Of a stretch of 64,000 bases of DNA, positions 7,652-16,055 are shown in pieces. The stretch covers positions 351,417 to 415,416 of the forward strand of contig NZ_KB899663.1 in assembly GCF_000378385.1 (NCBI RefSeq), read 5' to 3'. The notes beneath the pieces are model-generated. The model saw nothing but the letters and a program-made list of their open reading frames with translations, was not told the DNA's origin and made no database searches. The position numbers and the translations under genes were made by a program. The DNA comes from Paenibacillus daejeonensis DSM 15491 (lineage in GTDB: Bacteria; Bacillota; Bacilli; Paenibacillales; Paenibacillaceae). The stretch's first letter is position 1, and every line of letters starts with the position of its first letter.

Positions 7652-8599
7652 ATGGCTAACATCTTGGTCGTAGGCAGCATGAATATGGATATTGTTACTC
7701 AGGTGGCGCATCATCCGCTCCCAGGCGAGACCGTGCAGGGACTGGGAACCGCGTTCCATGCAGGAGGCAAGGGAGCTAATCAAGCTGTAGCCGCTGCTCG
7801 CTCGGGAGCTGCTGTGGCTATGGCCGGAGGCCTGGGCGCAGATGTGTTCGGCCAGGATCTAAGACAGCGGCTGATGGACGAAGGGATGGAACTCTCAGGC
7901 ATTATCGAAATGTCCGATGCCGCTACCGGTGTAGCGCTGATTACGATTGAACGCGCTGGCGAGAATCGTATTATCCTCTCTCCCGGAGCCAACGGTGAAT
8001 ATGGACCGGCGGAGGCAGATGCCCTGGAGCTGAACAGCTATGAGGCTATCCTGTTGCAGAACGAGATTCCGCTCGCCACGTGTCGCCGTGTGATGGAGAG
8101 GGCAGCAGCGGAAGGCATTCCGGTATTTCTGAATCCGGCCCCGATTGCTGGATTTGATCCTGCGCTTATGGCACATGCCGATTACCTCGTCCTGAATGAG
8201 GTCGAGGCGGAGGTACTGAGCGGCTTGGCTATCCACGATGCGGATGCAGCAGCGCGTGCCGCCCGCAAGCTTCTTGAATCTGGGGTGTCCAGACTCATCT
8301 TGACGCTCGGCAGCCAGGGCTCGTTGTACAAGGATCAGGAAGGATTGCAGATTCGAATGCCTGCCTTCCGCGTCGAAGCTGTGGATACGACAGCCGCCGG
8401 TGATACCTTCATTGGCGCTTTCGCGGCAAGGAGAACGAATGGAGCTACTGTGGAGGAGGCGTTGCATTACGCAACCGCTGCTTCGGCCTTGGCGGTCACA
8501 GCGCGTGGGGCACAAAGCTCGATTCCCACCGAAGCTCAGGTAGCCTCTTTTCTCGCTGAGATTGGCCAATCGTTGGATCGCAGTGGACCTCGCCCCTGA
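7652..8599 (+). CDS. rbsK: Ribokinase-family sugar kinase (PfkB)
   Basis: A 315-residue PfkB-family kinase starting at the ATG at 7652 (GGAGGA six bases upstream), 16 bp after lacI. Signature 1, GGKGANQAVAAARSG, is near residue 40; the ATP/anion-hole signature with catalytic Asp is DTTAAGDTFIGAF near residue 245. The N-terminal NILVVGSMNMDIV motif and the GAN-x-Y stretch are typical of true ribokinases rather than fructokinases. It would phosphorylate D-ribose or a similar pentose at O-5 using ATP. Its place between a LacI regulator and an RbsA/C/B-like importer supports sugar catabolism. The substrate may not be free ribose, given the nitrogen-metabolism genes later in the same unit. Confidence 0.88.
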   Translation: MANILVVGSMNMDIVTQVAHHPLPGETVQGLGTAFHAGGKGANQAVAAARSGAAVAMAGGLGADVFGQDLRQRLMDEGMELSGIIEMSDAATGVALITIERAGENRIILSPGANGEYGPAEADALELNSYEAILLQNEIPLATCRRVMERAAAEGIPVFLNPAPIAGFDPALMAHADYLVLNEVEAEVLSGLAIHDADAAARAARKLLESGVSRLILTLGSQGSLYKDQEGLQIRMPAFRVEAVDTTAAGDTFIGAFAARRTNGATVEEALHYATAASALAVTARGAQSSIPTEAQVASFLAEIGQSLDRSGPRP

Positions 8600-8641
8600 A
8601 TCGAACAAGAGCAGACTAGTCAATTAATAGGAATAGGAAAG

Positions 8642-8668
8642 ACGGGCCCCCGTAGGGGAGGGACCCGT
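8642..8668 (+). other. GC-rich hairpin between rbsK and the ABC genes
   Basis: ACGGGCCC...GGGACCCGT can fold into a stable stem in the 127-bp gap after ribokinase. Only a short interrupted T run follows, so it may be a weak attenuator or an mRNA-processing or stability element that sets the level of the importer relative to lacI-rbsK. I see no riboswitch consensus. Confidence 0.35.
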
Positions 8669-8726
8669 GTAGCTTCGCGCTTTTGTGATTTAACGCTGAG
8701 TCTTGTTAAAGATTGGAGGATAAGCC

Positions 8727-10238
8727 ATGAGTCAGCCTGTATTGACAATGGAAGGCATCAGCAAAGAGTTTCCGGGCGTCAAGGCGCTCTCCGATGTCAA
8801 CTTCGAGCTGTATCCCGGTGAAGTTCATGCGCTGATGGGGGAGAATGGCGCGGGCAAGTCGACTCTGATGAAAGTTCTCTCCGGCGTATACGAGCCGACG
8901 GCGGGTACGATTCGCTTGAAGGGTCAGGAGGTAGCGTTTGGAAATCCGCTGGAAGCCCAGCGCCAAGGGGTATCCATCATTCATCAAGAATTTAATCTCT
9001 TCACGAACCTCTCGGCTGCGGAGAACATCTATATCGATCGTCCAGAGATGGTTGGGAGATTCGGACGTATCCAGTGGTCCAAGATGTATGAAGAGGCGCA
9101 GCAACTGGTCGACTCAATCGGGGGCAGCGGCATCGATGTCAGGCAAGAGGTGCGTCATCTGGGGGTTCACAGCCAGCAGGTAGTGGAGATTGCCAAGGCG
9201 TTGTCTTTCCGTGCGGATGTCCTCATCATGGACGAACCCTCGGCTGCTCTGCCCGAGAATGAAGTGAAGAAGATGTTCGATGTGGTGAAGCGTCTGCGTG
9301 ATCAAGGCGTAGCCATTGTGTACGTCTCCCACCGGATGAAGGAAATCTTCGAAATCGCAGACAAGGTTACGGTGCTACGGGACGGTGCCTGGATCGATAC
9401 GCGTCCGATCGGTGAGGTCACCGAGCAGCAGCTGATCTACATGATGGTTGGTAAAGAGGTGAGCAAGCTCTATCCGGACCGGGATCATAAACCGGGCGGC
9501 GAGGTTATGCTGGAGGTTCAATCGCTCTCGCTTGATGCGACCCATGAGGTATCCTTTCAACTGCACAAAGGAGAGATTCTCGGCTTGTTCGGCATCCCTG
9601 GCTCCGGTACCCATACAATCGCTGAACGTCTGTTTGGCCTAAAAGGCGGTGCTGGCGACATTATTGTCGGTGGGATGCCTGCGGTGATTCGCAATCCCGG
9701 CGATGCCAAGGCGAGACGGATCGCTTATGTACCCCCAGATCGTCATCGCCAAGGCATTATCAAGCCGATGTCGATCCGGCAGAATCTGTCACTGCCGATC
9801 CTGCCCCGGCTCTCCAAGGGCGTCGTCATTGACGAATCGCGGGTCCGGGAGATGAGCAGCGAGTATATGGAGAGTTTGCGCATCAAGGCGCCAAACGACA
9901 GGCAAAGCGTCGATTACCTCAGCGGCGGCAACCAGCAGAAGGTTGTCATCGGCAAATGGCTGGCCACTCACCCGGACATTCTGATCTTGGAAGAGCCGAC
10001 CCGTGGCGTAGATGTCGGGGCCAAGGCAGAGATCTACGCGATTATCAATCGGCTCGCACAGGAGGGGTTAAGCATCTTGTTGATTTCCTCCGAGATGCCA
10101 GAAGTGATCGGCCTGAGCGACCGGATCCTCGTGCTGCACAAGGGTGAGATTGTTCATGAATTTGCGCATGGCGAAGCAGATCAGGAACAACTGCTGCAGC
10201 GAGCTTCGCATCCGCTGACGGAAGGAGGCCGACTATGA
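8727..10238 (+). CDS. Sugar ABC transporter ATPase, duplicated (RbsA/MglA type)
   Basis: A 503-residue protein with two ATP-binding cassettes, the hallmark of CUT2 sugar importers. The first half has an intact Walker A (GENGAGKST, residues 38-46), a modified signature (LGVHSQQVVEIAKAL) and Walker B LIMDEPSAAL. The second half has a degenerate P-loop (GIPGSGTHT, lacking the Lys), a good signature LSGGNQQKVVIGKWL and Walker B LILEEPTRGVDVGAK. This asymmetry is normal in the family. It powers import of a monosaccharide through the two permeases that follow; the downstream permease overlaps by 4 bp. An AGATTGGAGG site precedes the ATG. Confidence 0.93.
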   Translation: MSQPVLTMEGISKEFPGVKALSDVNFELYPGEVHALMGENGAGKSTLMKVLSGVYEPTAGTIRLKGQEVAFGNPLEAQRQGVSIIHQEFNLFTNLSAAENIYIDRPEMVGRFGRIQWSKMYEEAQQLVDSIGGSGIDVRQEVRHLGVHSQQVVEIAKALSFRADVLIMDEPSAALPENEVKKMFDVVKRLRDQGVAIVYVSHRMKEIFEIADKVTVLRDGAWIDTRPIGEVTEQQLIYMMVGKEVSKLYPDRDHKPGGEVMLEVQSLSLDATHEVSFQLHKGEILGLFGIPGSGTHTIAERLFGLKGGAGDIIVGGMPAVIRNPGDAKARRIAYVPPDRHRQGIIKPMSIRQNLSLPILPRLSKGVVIDESRVREMSSEYMESLRIKAPNDRQSVDYLSGGNQQKVVIGKWLATHPDILILEEPTRGVDVGAKAEIYAIINRLAQEGLSILLISSEMPEVIGLSDRILVLHKGEIVHEFAHGEADQEQLLQRASHPLTEGGRL

Positions 10239-11197
10239 AACGCCTATTGAATATGCATGAAGCGCCTATCATCATCTTTACCATTATTGTCACGCTGGCG
10301 TTTTCCTTATATTCTTCCGGTTTTTTCGGAATCGACAACCTGCAGATGATTCTGGATCAGAACATCTCCATGTTTATTGTGGCGATTGGTATGACCATGG
10401 TGATCTTGCTGGGTGGCATCGATCTATCGGTTGGCTCGGTACTCGCCGTGACCGCCACCTCTGTCGGGTTATTTCTTAGCCATGGCATCCACCCTTGGGT
10501 CGCTGCCTTGATGGGCATCGGTATTGGCGTTCTGTGCGGTATGGTCAACGGGTTCTTTATCGCCTATGTGAAAATTCCAGATATCATCGTTACGCTGGCG
10601 ACCATGTACATTTTTCGTGGCATCGCAGTCGGGATTAGCGGCGGCACCTGGATGACCAATTTTCCTGCAGGATTCCGCTTTTTTGGACAAGGCACGCTGT
10701 TCGGACTATCGTTCCCTCTGCTTGTTGCCATTGTGCTTATCGCTATCTTCATCTATGGGCTGAAGTTTAGCCGGTTTGGCAGGCGCATCTATGCAATTGG
10801 AGGCAATGGGCCGGCTGCCAAGCTCGCAGGGATCAGCGTAGCCAAATCCAAATTCAAAGTTTATGTGCTCTCGGGCTTGCTAGTTGGTATCGCTGCTGTC
10901 ATCTTTGCCTCCAAGGTAGGTAGTGTACAAGCTTCTACAGCAGGCAACAGTCTGGCGTTTGAAGTGATGGCAGCCGTCTTGATCGGCGGGGGCAGCATCT
11001 TCGGCGGCATAGGGACGATAGCAGGTACGATGCTCGGCGTGTTGTTTATGGGCATCATCAAAAACGGCTTGATTATCTCCAAGGTCTCTCCGTTCTGGGT
11101 AGATGCTACGACCGGTTTTCTGATTATTCTGGCTATTTCCATTAACACGTTGCAGCGATACCGCCAAAACAAAGGCAAAGAAGGTGATCTGGTATGA
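10235..11197 (+). CDS. Sugar ABC transporter permease 1 (RbsC type)
   Basis: A 320-residue membrane protein with eight to ten helices. The CUT2 permease landmarks are present: MTMVILLGGIDLSVGSVLAV near residue 55 and the cytoplasmic loop with GGNGPAAKLAGISVAKSKFKVYVLSG, then AAVLIGGGSIFGGIGTIAGTMLG. It starts with ATG overlapping the stop of the ATPase gene (ATGA) and ends with the same arrangement into the next permease. It forms a transmembrane pore with the neighbouring permease, energised by the RbsA-like ATPase. Confidence 0.93.
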   Translation: MKRLLNMHEAPIIIFTIIVTLAFSLYSSGFFGIDNLQMILDQNISMFIVAIGMTMVILLGGIDLSVGSVLAVTATSVGLFLSHGIHPWVAALMGIGIGVLCGMVNGFFIAYVKIPDIIVTLATMYIFRGIAVGISGGTWMTNFPAGFRFFGQGTLFGLSFPLLVAIVLIAIFIYGLKFSRFGRRIYAIGGNGPAAKLAGISVAKSKFKVYVLSGLLVGIAAVIFASKVGSVQASTAGNSLAFEVMAAVLIGGGSIFGGIGTIAGTMLGVLFMGIIKNGLIISKVSPFWVDATTGFLIILAISINTLQRYRQNKGKEGDLV

Positions 11198-12138
11198 ATG
11201 CCTGGACAAGCCGACTGTCGCTCCGATCCAATACGCTGCTCGTTCAACTGATTGTGCTGTTCTTTATTCTCGTCTTGTTCAGCATCCTGTCGCCCTATTT
11301 CCTGTCCGTGTCCAACTTCATGAATGTGTTCAATCAGATGGTCGAGATCGGACTGATTGCGATTCCGATGACGATGATCATCATCTCGGGCGCAATGGAT
11401 CTCTCGGTTGGCTCGATGCTTGCTTTCTCCGCTGTCTGTATGGGCGTTGCCTTTGAGCAGGGTCTTAACATCTGGATCTGCGTGGCTATCGGCCTCATCG
11501 CGGGCATGCTCTGTGGAGCTTTGAACGGCTATCTGATTGCGAGGCACAGGATGCAGGCGATCGTGGTCACCATAGGGATGCTGGTCATGCTGCGGGGACT
11601 GGTCTATGTCATCAATGAAGGGCGCCCGATCAGCGGCTTCCCGGACGGATTTTATTTCCTGGGCCAGCAGTATATCGGTGTCGTTCCCTTCAATGCGATC
11701 GTGCTGATGATTATGTTTTTGCTGGCCCATTTCTTTATGAAGAAAACGAGGTTCAGCACCTACATTTACGGAATCGGCAACAATGAAGAGGTGGTCCGTT
11801 ACTCCGGAATTTCCGTCGTCCGCGTCCGTTTTATTCTCTTCGTGCTTAGTGGTTTTTTCTCGGCATTAGCGGGTGTATTCCTGGTGTCTCGTCTGGCAAG
11901 TGCAGAGGCGACCTCAGGTACCAATATAGAGCTCGACGTCATCACGGCAACGCTAATTGGCGGTACGCATATTTTCGGAGGGAGGGGAAGTCTTGCCGGC
12001 ACATTCGTCGGCTTGCTAATCATCGTGTTTTTACGCAATGGATTGAATCTGATGGGTGTCTCGGTATTGTATCAAGCCGTCATTTTGGGTGCTTTGCTAC
12101 TGCTTGCTGTAGGGAATCAAAAATTTAATGGAGCGTGA
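11194..12138 (+). CDS. Sugar ABC transporter permease 2 (RbsC type)
   Basis: A 314-residue CUT2 permease paralogous to the one before it (IPMTMIIISGAMDLSVGSMLAF; GNNEEVVRYSGISVVRVRFILFVLSG; TATLIGGTHIFGGRGSLAGTFVG). Ribose systems usually use one RbsC as a homodimer. Two different permeases plus one binding protein is the organisation of rhamnose (RhaPQ) and autoinducer-2 (LsrCD) importers, so this is probably a heterodimeric channel and the substrate may not be ribose. Confidence 0.92.
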   Translation: MNAWTSRLSLRSNTLLVQLIVLFFILVLFSILSPYFLSVSNFMNVFNQMVEIGLIAIPMTMIIISGAMDLSVGSMLAFSAVCMGVAFEQGLNIWICVAIGLIAGMLCGALNGYLIARHRMQAIVVTIGMLVMLRGLVYVINEGRPISGFPDGFYFLGQQYIGVVPFNAIVLMIMFLLAHFFMKKTRFSTYIYGIGNNEEVVRYSGISVVRVRFILFVLSGFFSALAGVFLVSRLASAEATSGTNIELDVITATLIGGTHIFGGRGSLAGTFVGLLIIVFLRNGLNLMGVSVLYQAVILGALLLLAVGNQKFNGA

Positions 12139-12143
12139 GAACA

Positions 12144-13175
12144 ATGAAAAAAATGATGACGACAGTAATTACTGGTGTGCTGGCACTGAGTCTGGCGGCG
12201 TGCGGAAACGCAGGTCCGGCTCCTGCAAACGGTGGAACGGAGGGCGGCGCGTCCGATCCGAATGCAAGAACCTACTTTATTAATCCCAAGTCCATTGGTC
12301 CAGCTTACTGGGCTGCAGCCGAGAAAGGCGCGGTCCAAGCGGGAGAGGACCTCGGCGTCAACATCTTGTACAATGCGCCGACGGAGGCCGATTCTTCCAA
12401 ACAAATTAACATGATTCAGGATATGCTGACACGTCAAGTCGATGGTATCGGCATCTCGCCTAACGATTCCAAGGCGGTTGGGCCGGTATTCCGCAAAGCA
12501 ATTGGCGAGGATGTCCAGGTCGTCACCTGGGACAGTGACGCGCCAGAGACGGAACGCCAATATTATGTAGCCCCGGCTACGGATGAGGAGATCGGCGAGC
12601 TGCTGGCCCAAACGATTGGCGAGGAGATCGGCGGTGAAGGCGAGGTGGCCTTTATGGTAGCCGGTCTGGGCTCGCAAAACCAGATTGCCAAGTCTGATGC
12701 GGCCAAAGCCTATTTTGCCGAGCATTATCCAGACATTGAGATTGTAACGACGGTCTCCAGCGATGACGATCAGCAAAAGGCGTACGCTAACGCACAAAAC
12801 CTGATTCGTACGTATCCAGACCTCAAGGGTATCATCGGTTTTGCAGGCGGGGAGCCGCCGGCAGCGGCAGAGGTAGTGGAGCAAGCGATTCAGGCGGGTA
12901 CGCTGGAAGCCGGCCAAATTGCAATCACGGGTATCGCCGTTCCGAGCGTCGTGAAGAACTACATCAAGAACGGTACGATCAATACGGATATTATCTGGGA
13001 TCCAGGCAAGCTGGCTTATGCAACGGTCTACATTCTGGATCAGCTGGCGCAAGGCAACGAGATCACAGATGGGATGGAAATTCCGACGGTCGGGACAGTG
13101 ACGGTGGACGGTCAGAGCGTATTTATCGGCATGCTGGAAGTGACCAATGACAATGTAGACAGCTTTGATTTCTAA
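12144..13175 (+). CDS. Sugar-binding lipoprotein of the ABC importer (RhaS/LsrB-like)
   Basis: A 343-residue binding protein. The ATG at 12144 follows GGAGCGTGAG; the GTG at 12135 lies inside that site. The signal peptide ends in a lipobox (LSLAAC, Cys20). The mature part has two periplasmic-binding lobes, with NPKSIGPAYW at the start, VTWDSDAPETERQYYV in the middle and ending NVDSFDF. The pattern resembles LsrB/RhaS more than RbsB. Of six residues known to bind autoinducer-2 in Salmonella LsrB, Lys, the first Asp and Gln appear kept, but the second Asp is Ser here (GSQNQ) and the Pro/Ala pair is replaced (GFAGGEPP). It therefore most likely binds another sugar or glycoside. Confidence 0.9.
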   Translation: MKKMMTTVITGVLALSLAACGNAGPAPANGGTEGGASDPNARTYFINPKSIGPAYWAAAEKGAVQAGEDLGVNILYNAPTEADSSKQINMIQDMLTRQVDGIGISPNDSKAVGPVFRKAIGEDVQVVTWDSDAPETERQYYVAPATDEEIGELLAQTIGEEIGGEGEVAFMVAGLGSQNQIAKSDAAKAYFAEHYPDIEIVTTVSSDDDQQKAYANAQNLIRTYPDLKGIIGFAGGEPPAAAEVVEQAIQAGTLEAGQIAITGIAVPSVVKNYIKNGTINTDIIWDPGKLAYATVYILDQLAQGNEITDGMEIPTVGTVTVDGQSVFIGMLEVTNDNVDSFDF

Positions 13176-13204
13176 GGTTGGTACAGGATAGGAGGCAATT
13201 TTAA

Positions 13205-13717
13205 ATGGAACGCAATGTACACATCGAGGAGTTGACGGCGGAAGCTTTTGCTCCTTTTGGTAAAGTGGTTGATCTGCCAGCCGGCGAGCCTTCAAAGGAA
13301 GGAGAGGGTTGGGATTGCTGGAGCTACGTACAAATGCTGGATGTCTATGAGCCGATCGGGTTTGGACTCGTCATTACAAGACCACGGGAGTTCGTCGTCA
13401 CTGCCATGGAACGGCATGTGAGCCGGGAAGAGCTGCTGATGACTTTTGACCGGGAGATCATCCAACCTGTCGCAGTATGCACGAACATCGAGGACCCGGA
13501 TGAAGCACCGGATGCAACCACTGTAAGGTGTTTTCGCATCAAGCCTGGCCAAGCTATCGTCATCCACAGGGGAATCTGGCACAGTCCGGCTTACCCGGCT
13601 GCCGAAGAAGCACGTTATATGTTTGCTATTGAGAAGAAGAAGGACAAGTTCGGGGACGAGATGTTCAATCCTTGGGTTGATTTTGCAGAGGGTTATACGG
13701 TCCGGTTCCAATCATGA
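13205..13717 (+). CDS. Ureidoglycolate lyase-like protein (AllA family)
   Basis: A 170-residue protein 29 bp after the binding-protein gene, with a TAGGAGGCA site. It shows the AllA/ureidoglycolate lyase pattern: LTAEAFAPFGKVVDLP at the N-terminus, FRIKPGQAIVIHRGIWHSPAYP in the cupin-like barrel and a C-terminal WVDFAEG. AllA splits ureidoglycolate into glyoxylate and urea at the end of allantoin breakdown. No allantoinase or allantoate amidohydrolase is recognisable here, so this may act on another carbamoyl or hemiaminal compound brought in by the importer. I am confident of the family and unsure of the substrate. Confidence 0.75.
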   Translation: MERNVHIEELTAEAFAPFGKVVDLPAGEPSKEGEGWDCWSYVQMLDVYEPIGFGLVITRPREFVVTAMERHVSREELLMTFDREIIQPVAVCTNIEDPDEAPDATTVRCFRIKPGQAIVIHRGIWHSPAYPAAEEARYMFAIEKKKDKFGDEMFNPWVDFAEGYTVRFQS

Positions 13718-13754
13718 TTGTGCAAGTACTGCAGCTAAAAAGGAGCAAACAGCT

Positions 13755-15107
13755 ATGAATTCTGAACAGCAAGTGATGGCATGGATTGACGAGCATCAAG
13801 ACGATATTATTGGATTTCTGCGGGAGCTCATTGAGATTCCGAGCGTGAATCCCTGGTTCTTCGAGGAGCCGGGACCGTCCAAGGAAAAGGATATCCAGGA
13901 CTTCATCGCCCGCAAGCTCGAAGGACTGGGCGCGGAGATTGAGATGTGGGAGCCCGATGCAGACGAGTTGAAGCAATATGAAGGTATGGCCGGGTATTAC
14001 CCCGGCCGGGACTTCACTGGCCGTCCCAACCTGGGAGCTACGTTTGGCAAGGGAGAGGAGGGCAAGTCTCTGCTCCTGTTCGGCCATATCGATGTGGTGA
14101 TGGCTGGCTCCAAATGGACAGTCGATCCGTTCGAGGGCATGATCATAGACGGCAAGATGTATGGCCGGGGCACGGTCGATATGAAGGGCGGCGTCGCAGC
14201 GATGATCATGGCGGTCGAGGCGATTCTCAAGAGTGGCCTCAAGCTCAAAGGACCTGTCATCGTAGGCACTGTTGTGGACGAGGAAGCTGGCGGCATGGGC
14301 GCGCTCGACTTCATCCATCACGGCTACCGGGCGGATGCGTGCATTCTGACAGAGCCGACCTCACTGACGATTGCACCGCTCTGCCGGGGCATTCTCTGGG
14401 GCAAGATCAAAATTCAAGGTCGCAGCGGTCATATTGAGATGCCGCAAGCTGACTGGCAGGACGGGGGGGCCGTCGATGCAGTTAAGAAAGCAAGATACAT
14501 TCTGGATCAGATTGATGAGCTGAATGAGGATTGGGCTGAGCGCAAAACGCACCCGTATCTGGCGATCCCATGCCAGGTTCATGTCGCGCAACTCAATGCG
14601 GGAGAGTATCCAACCTCTTTTGCCAATGAAGCGGAGATCGTCTTCAATGCGCAATACCTGCCGTCCGAGCGGGACGACAAGCTGGTTGGAGGCAATGTGA
14701 AGAAGGAATTGATAGAATTCTTGCGTCAAGCGGCTGAACAGGACCCTTGGCTGCGCGAGCATCCGCCGGAGATTGAGTGGATGGTGGACGCCGACTGCGC
14801 CGAGACGGAGGTTTCGCACCCCTTTGTACAGACCTGCGTGGCCTCATTGCAAGCCATTGGAGAGAGCGGCAAGATTGAAGGACTCGGATTCCATACCGAT
14901 ATGGGCTGGCCGGTTAATGTCGGCATCCCGACGGTTAACTTCGGTCCTGGCGACCCCAGCCTGGCTCACCACAGCGACGAATTTACACCAGTAGATGAAG
15001 TCATTCAAGCGGTTAAAATGATCGCCAAGACGATTATGGACTGGAGCGAGGTCGAAGAAGGCGAGCCTGCCACAGCACAAGCTACATCAACTAAAGGAGG
15101 TCTTTAG
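13755..15107 (+). CDS. M20-family metallo-amidohydrolase (ArgE/DapE-like)
   Basis: A 450-residue enzyme. The ATG at 13755 follows AAAAGGAGC; a longer frame upstream overlaps the previous gene and is unlikely to be used. Metal ligands of the M20 family are in order: His and Asp in LLFGHIDVV, Asp in GRGTVDMKGG, the Glu-Glu pair in VVDEEAGG, and a final His in LAHHSDEFTPVDEV. The dimerisation domain carries GRSGHIEMP. M20 enzymes hydrolyse N-acyl or N-carbamoyl bonds using two zinc ions. Its neighbours (AllA-like, GATase1-like, ribokinase, sugar importer) suggest removal of an acyl or carbamoyl group from an imported amino or ureido sugar, which is inference. Confidence 0.85.
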   Translation: MNSEQQVMAWIDEHQDDIIGFLRELIEIPSVNPWFFEEPGPSKEKDIQDFIARKLEGLGAEIEMWEPDADELKQYEGMAGYYPGRDFTGRPNLGATFGKGEEGKSLLLFGHIDVVMAGSKWTVDPFEGMIIDGKMYGRGTVDMKGGVAAMIMAVEAILKSGLKLKGPVIVGTVVDEEAGGMGALDFIHHGYRADACILTEPTSLTIAPLCRGILWGKIKIQGRSGHIEMPQADWQDGGAVDAVKKARYILDQIDELNEDWAERKTHPYLAIPCQVHVAQLNAGEYPTSFANEAEIVFNAQYLPSERDDKLVGGNVKKELIEFLRQAAEQDPWLREHPPEIEWMVDADCAETEVSHPFVQTCVASLQAIGESGKIEGLGFHTDMGWPVNVGIPTVNFGPGDPSLAHHSDEFTPVDEVIQAVKMIAKTIMDWSEVEEGEPATAQATSTKGGL

Positions 15108-15111
15108 AATA

Positions 15112-15849
15112 ATGAAAATTTTATTTGTAGGCGAATCCTGGGTCGTGCACATGATTCATACCAAGGGCTATGACAGCTTCACTTCAACGAAGTATGAGGA
15201 GGGCGCAACCTATCTGTTGTCCTGTCTGCGCGAGCAAGGCATCGATGTCACGTATATGCCAGCGCATGAGGTGCAGGTGCGCTTCCCGCAATCCCTTGAA
15301 GAGCTAAAGGCTTATGACGCGATCGTCATCAGCGATGTTGGGGCCAACACGTTCCTCCTGCAAAATCCGACGTTCTATCAAATGCAGATTATCCCGAACA
15401 GCCTGGATTTGATCAAACAGTATGTGGAGGAGGGCGGCGGACTGCTGATGGTTGGCGGTTATCTCACCTTCATGGGCATAGAGGGCAAGGCCAACTACAA
15501 GAATACGGTACTGGCGGATGTCCTGCCGGTGGTCATGATGGATGGCGATGACCGGGTAGAAATGCCAAGCGGGATATCGCCTGTAGCTGCAGGCTCCCAC
15601 CCGTTGGTGGACAAGCTGGGCGAATGGCCGCGATTGCTGGGCTACAACAAGCTGTCGGTCAAGCCTGAGGCTGAGCTGCTGCTCCACAATGGGGAGGATG
15701 CCATTCTGGCAGTCGGTACGTATGGAAAGGGAAAGACGGCAGCCTTCGCGAGCGATTGCTCGCCGCACTGGGGCTCACTGGAATTCATGGAATGGGAGCA
15801 TTACGCTTCCTTCTGGTCAGAGCTTGTCAAGTATCTCAAGCAAGCCTAA
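15112..15849 (+). CDS. Class I glutamine-amidotransferase-like protein (STM3548 type)
   Basis: A 245-residue protein resembling the putative glutamine amidotransferase family (GATase1_like). It begins MKILFVGESWVVHMIHTKGYDSF, has a central AYDAIVISDVGANTFLL and the nucleotide-fold stretch YVEEGGGLLMVGGYLTFMG, and ends with GKGKTAAFASDCSPHWGS and a Trp-rich helix. At the usual nucleophile elbow I see GGYLTF rather than a clear G-x-C-x-G, so classical glutaminase activity is doubtful. AAAGGAGG lies 10 bases before the ATG, and the gene starts 5 bp after the M20 gene. It is the last gene of the lacI-rbsK-ABC operon, followed by a strong terminator. Its role is unknown. Confidence 0.75.
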   Translation: MKILFVGESWVVHMIHTKGYDSFTSTKYEEGATYLLSCLREQGIDVTYMPAHEVQVRFPQSLEELKAYDAIVISDVGANTFLLQNPTFYQMQIIPNSLDLIKQYVEEGGGLLMVGGYLTFMGIEGKANYKNTVLADVLPVVMMDGDDRVEMPSGISPVAAGSHPLVDKLGEWPRLLGYNKLSVKPEAELLLHNGEDAILAVGTYGKGKTAAFASDCSPHWGSLEFMEWEHYASFWSELVKYLKQA

Positions 15850-15860
15850 TTTAAGTTTGT

Positions 15861-15895
15861 CGGCCCGGACCTTTCGTCCGGGCCGATTTTTTTGT
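15861..15895 (+). terminator. Terminator of the lacI-rbsK-ABC operon
   Basis: The stem CGGCCCGGAC/GTCCGGGCCG has a five-base loop and is followed by seven T. It closes the nine-gene unit that begins at 6622. Confidence 0.92.
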
Positions 15896-15925
15896 TATTC
15901 GGGGCCCCCGCAAAGTTTCTGGCTC

Positions 15926-15950
15926 AGCTTCGTAGAAAAGTCTCCACTTT
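15926..15950 (+). repeat. 25-bp repeat upstream of rodA
   Basis: It begins AGCTTCGTAGAAAAG and ends TCTCCACTTT; 22 of 25 bases match 17200-17224 on the other side of rodA. An imperfect inverted pair (CCGCAAAGT / ACTTTGTGG) also surrounds it. Its function is unknown. Confidence 0.5.
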
Positions 15951-16055
15951 GTGGGTTTATTTTAGTATAGTAGAGTCTTACGGGTTGAGATTGAACTTCA
16001 ACAGAGGCAATAACGTTCCATTTATAGGAAGAATAATGGGAAGGAGGAAGAGCTG

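Noticed and set aside
12144-13175. Autoinducer-2 receptor LsrB
   Set aside because: Three of six known ligand contacts appear changed, and no lsrK/F/G-like genes are present.
12117-13295. 392-residue antisense open frame over the sugar-binding-protein gene
   Set aside because: Shadow frame of the lipoprotein and neighbouring genes, with no ribosome site or family pattern.
13623-13754. 44-residue N-terminal extension of the M20 enzyme
   Set aside because: It overlaps the AllA-like gene in another frame; AAAAGGAGC before ATG 13755 marks the real start.
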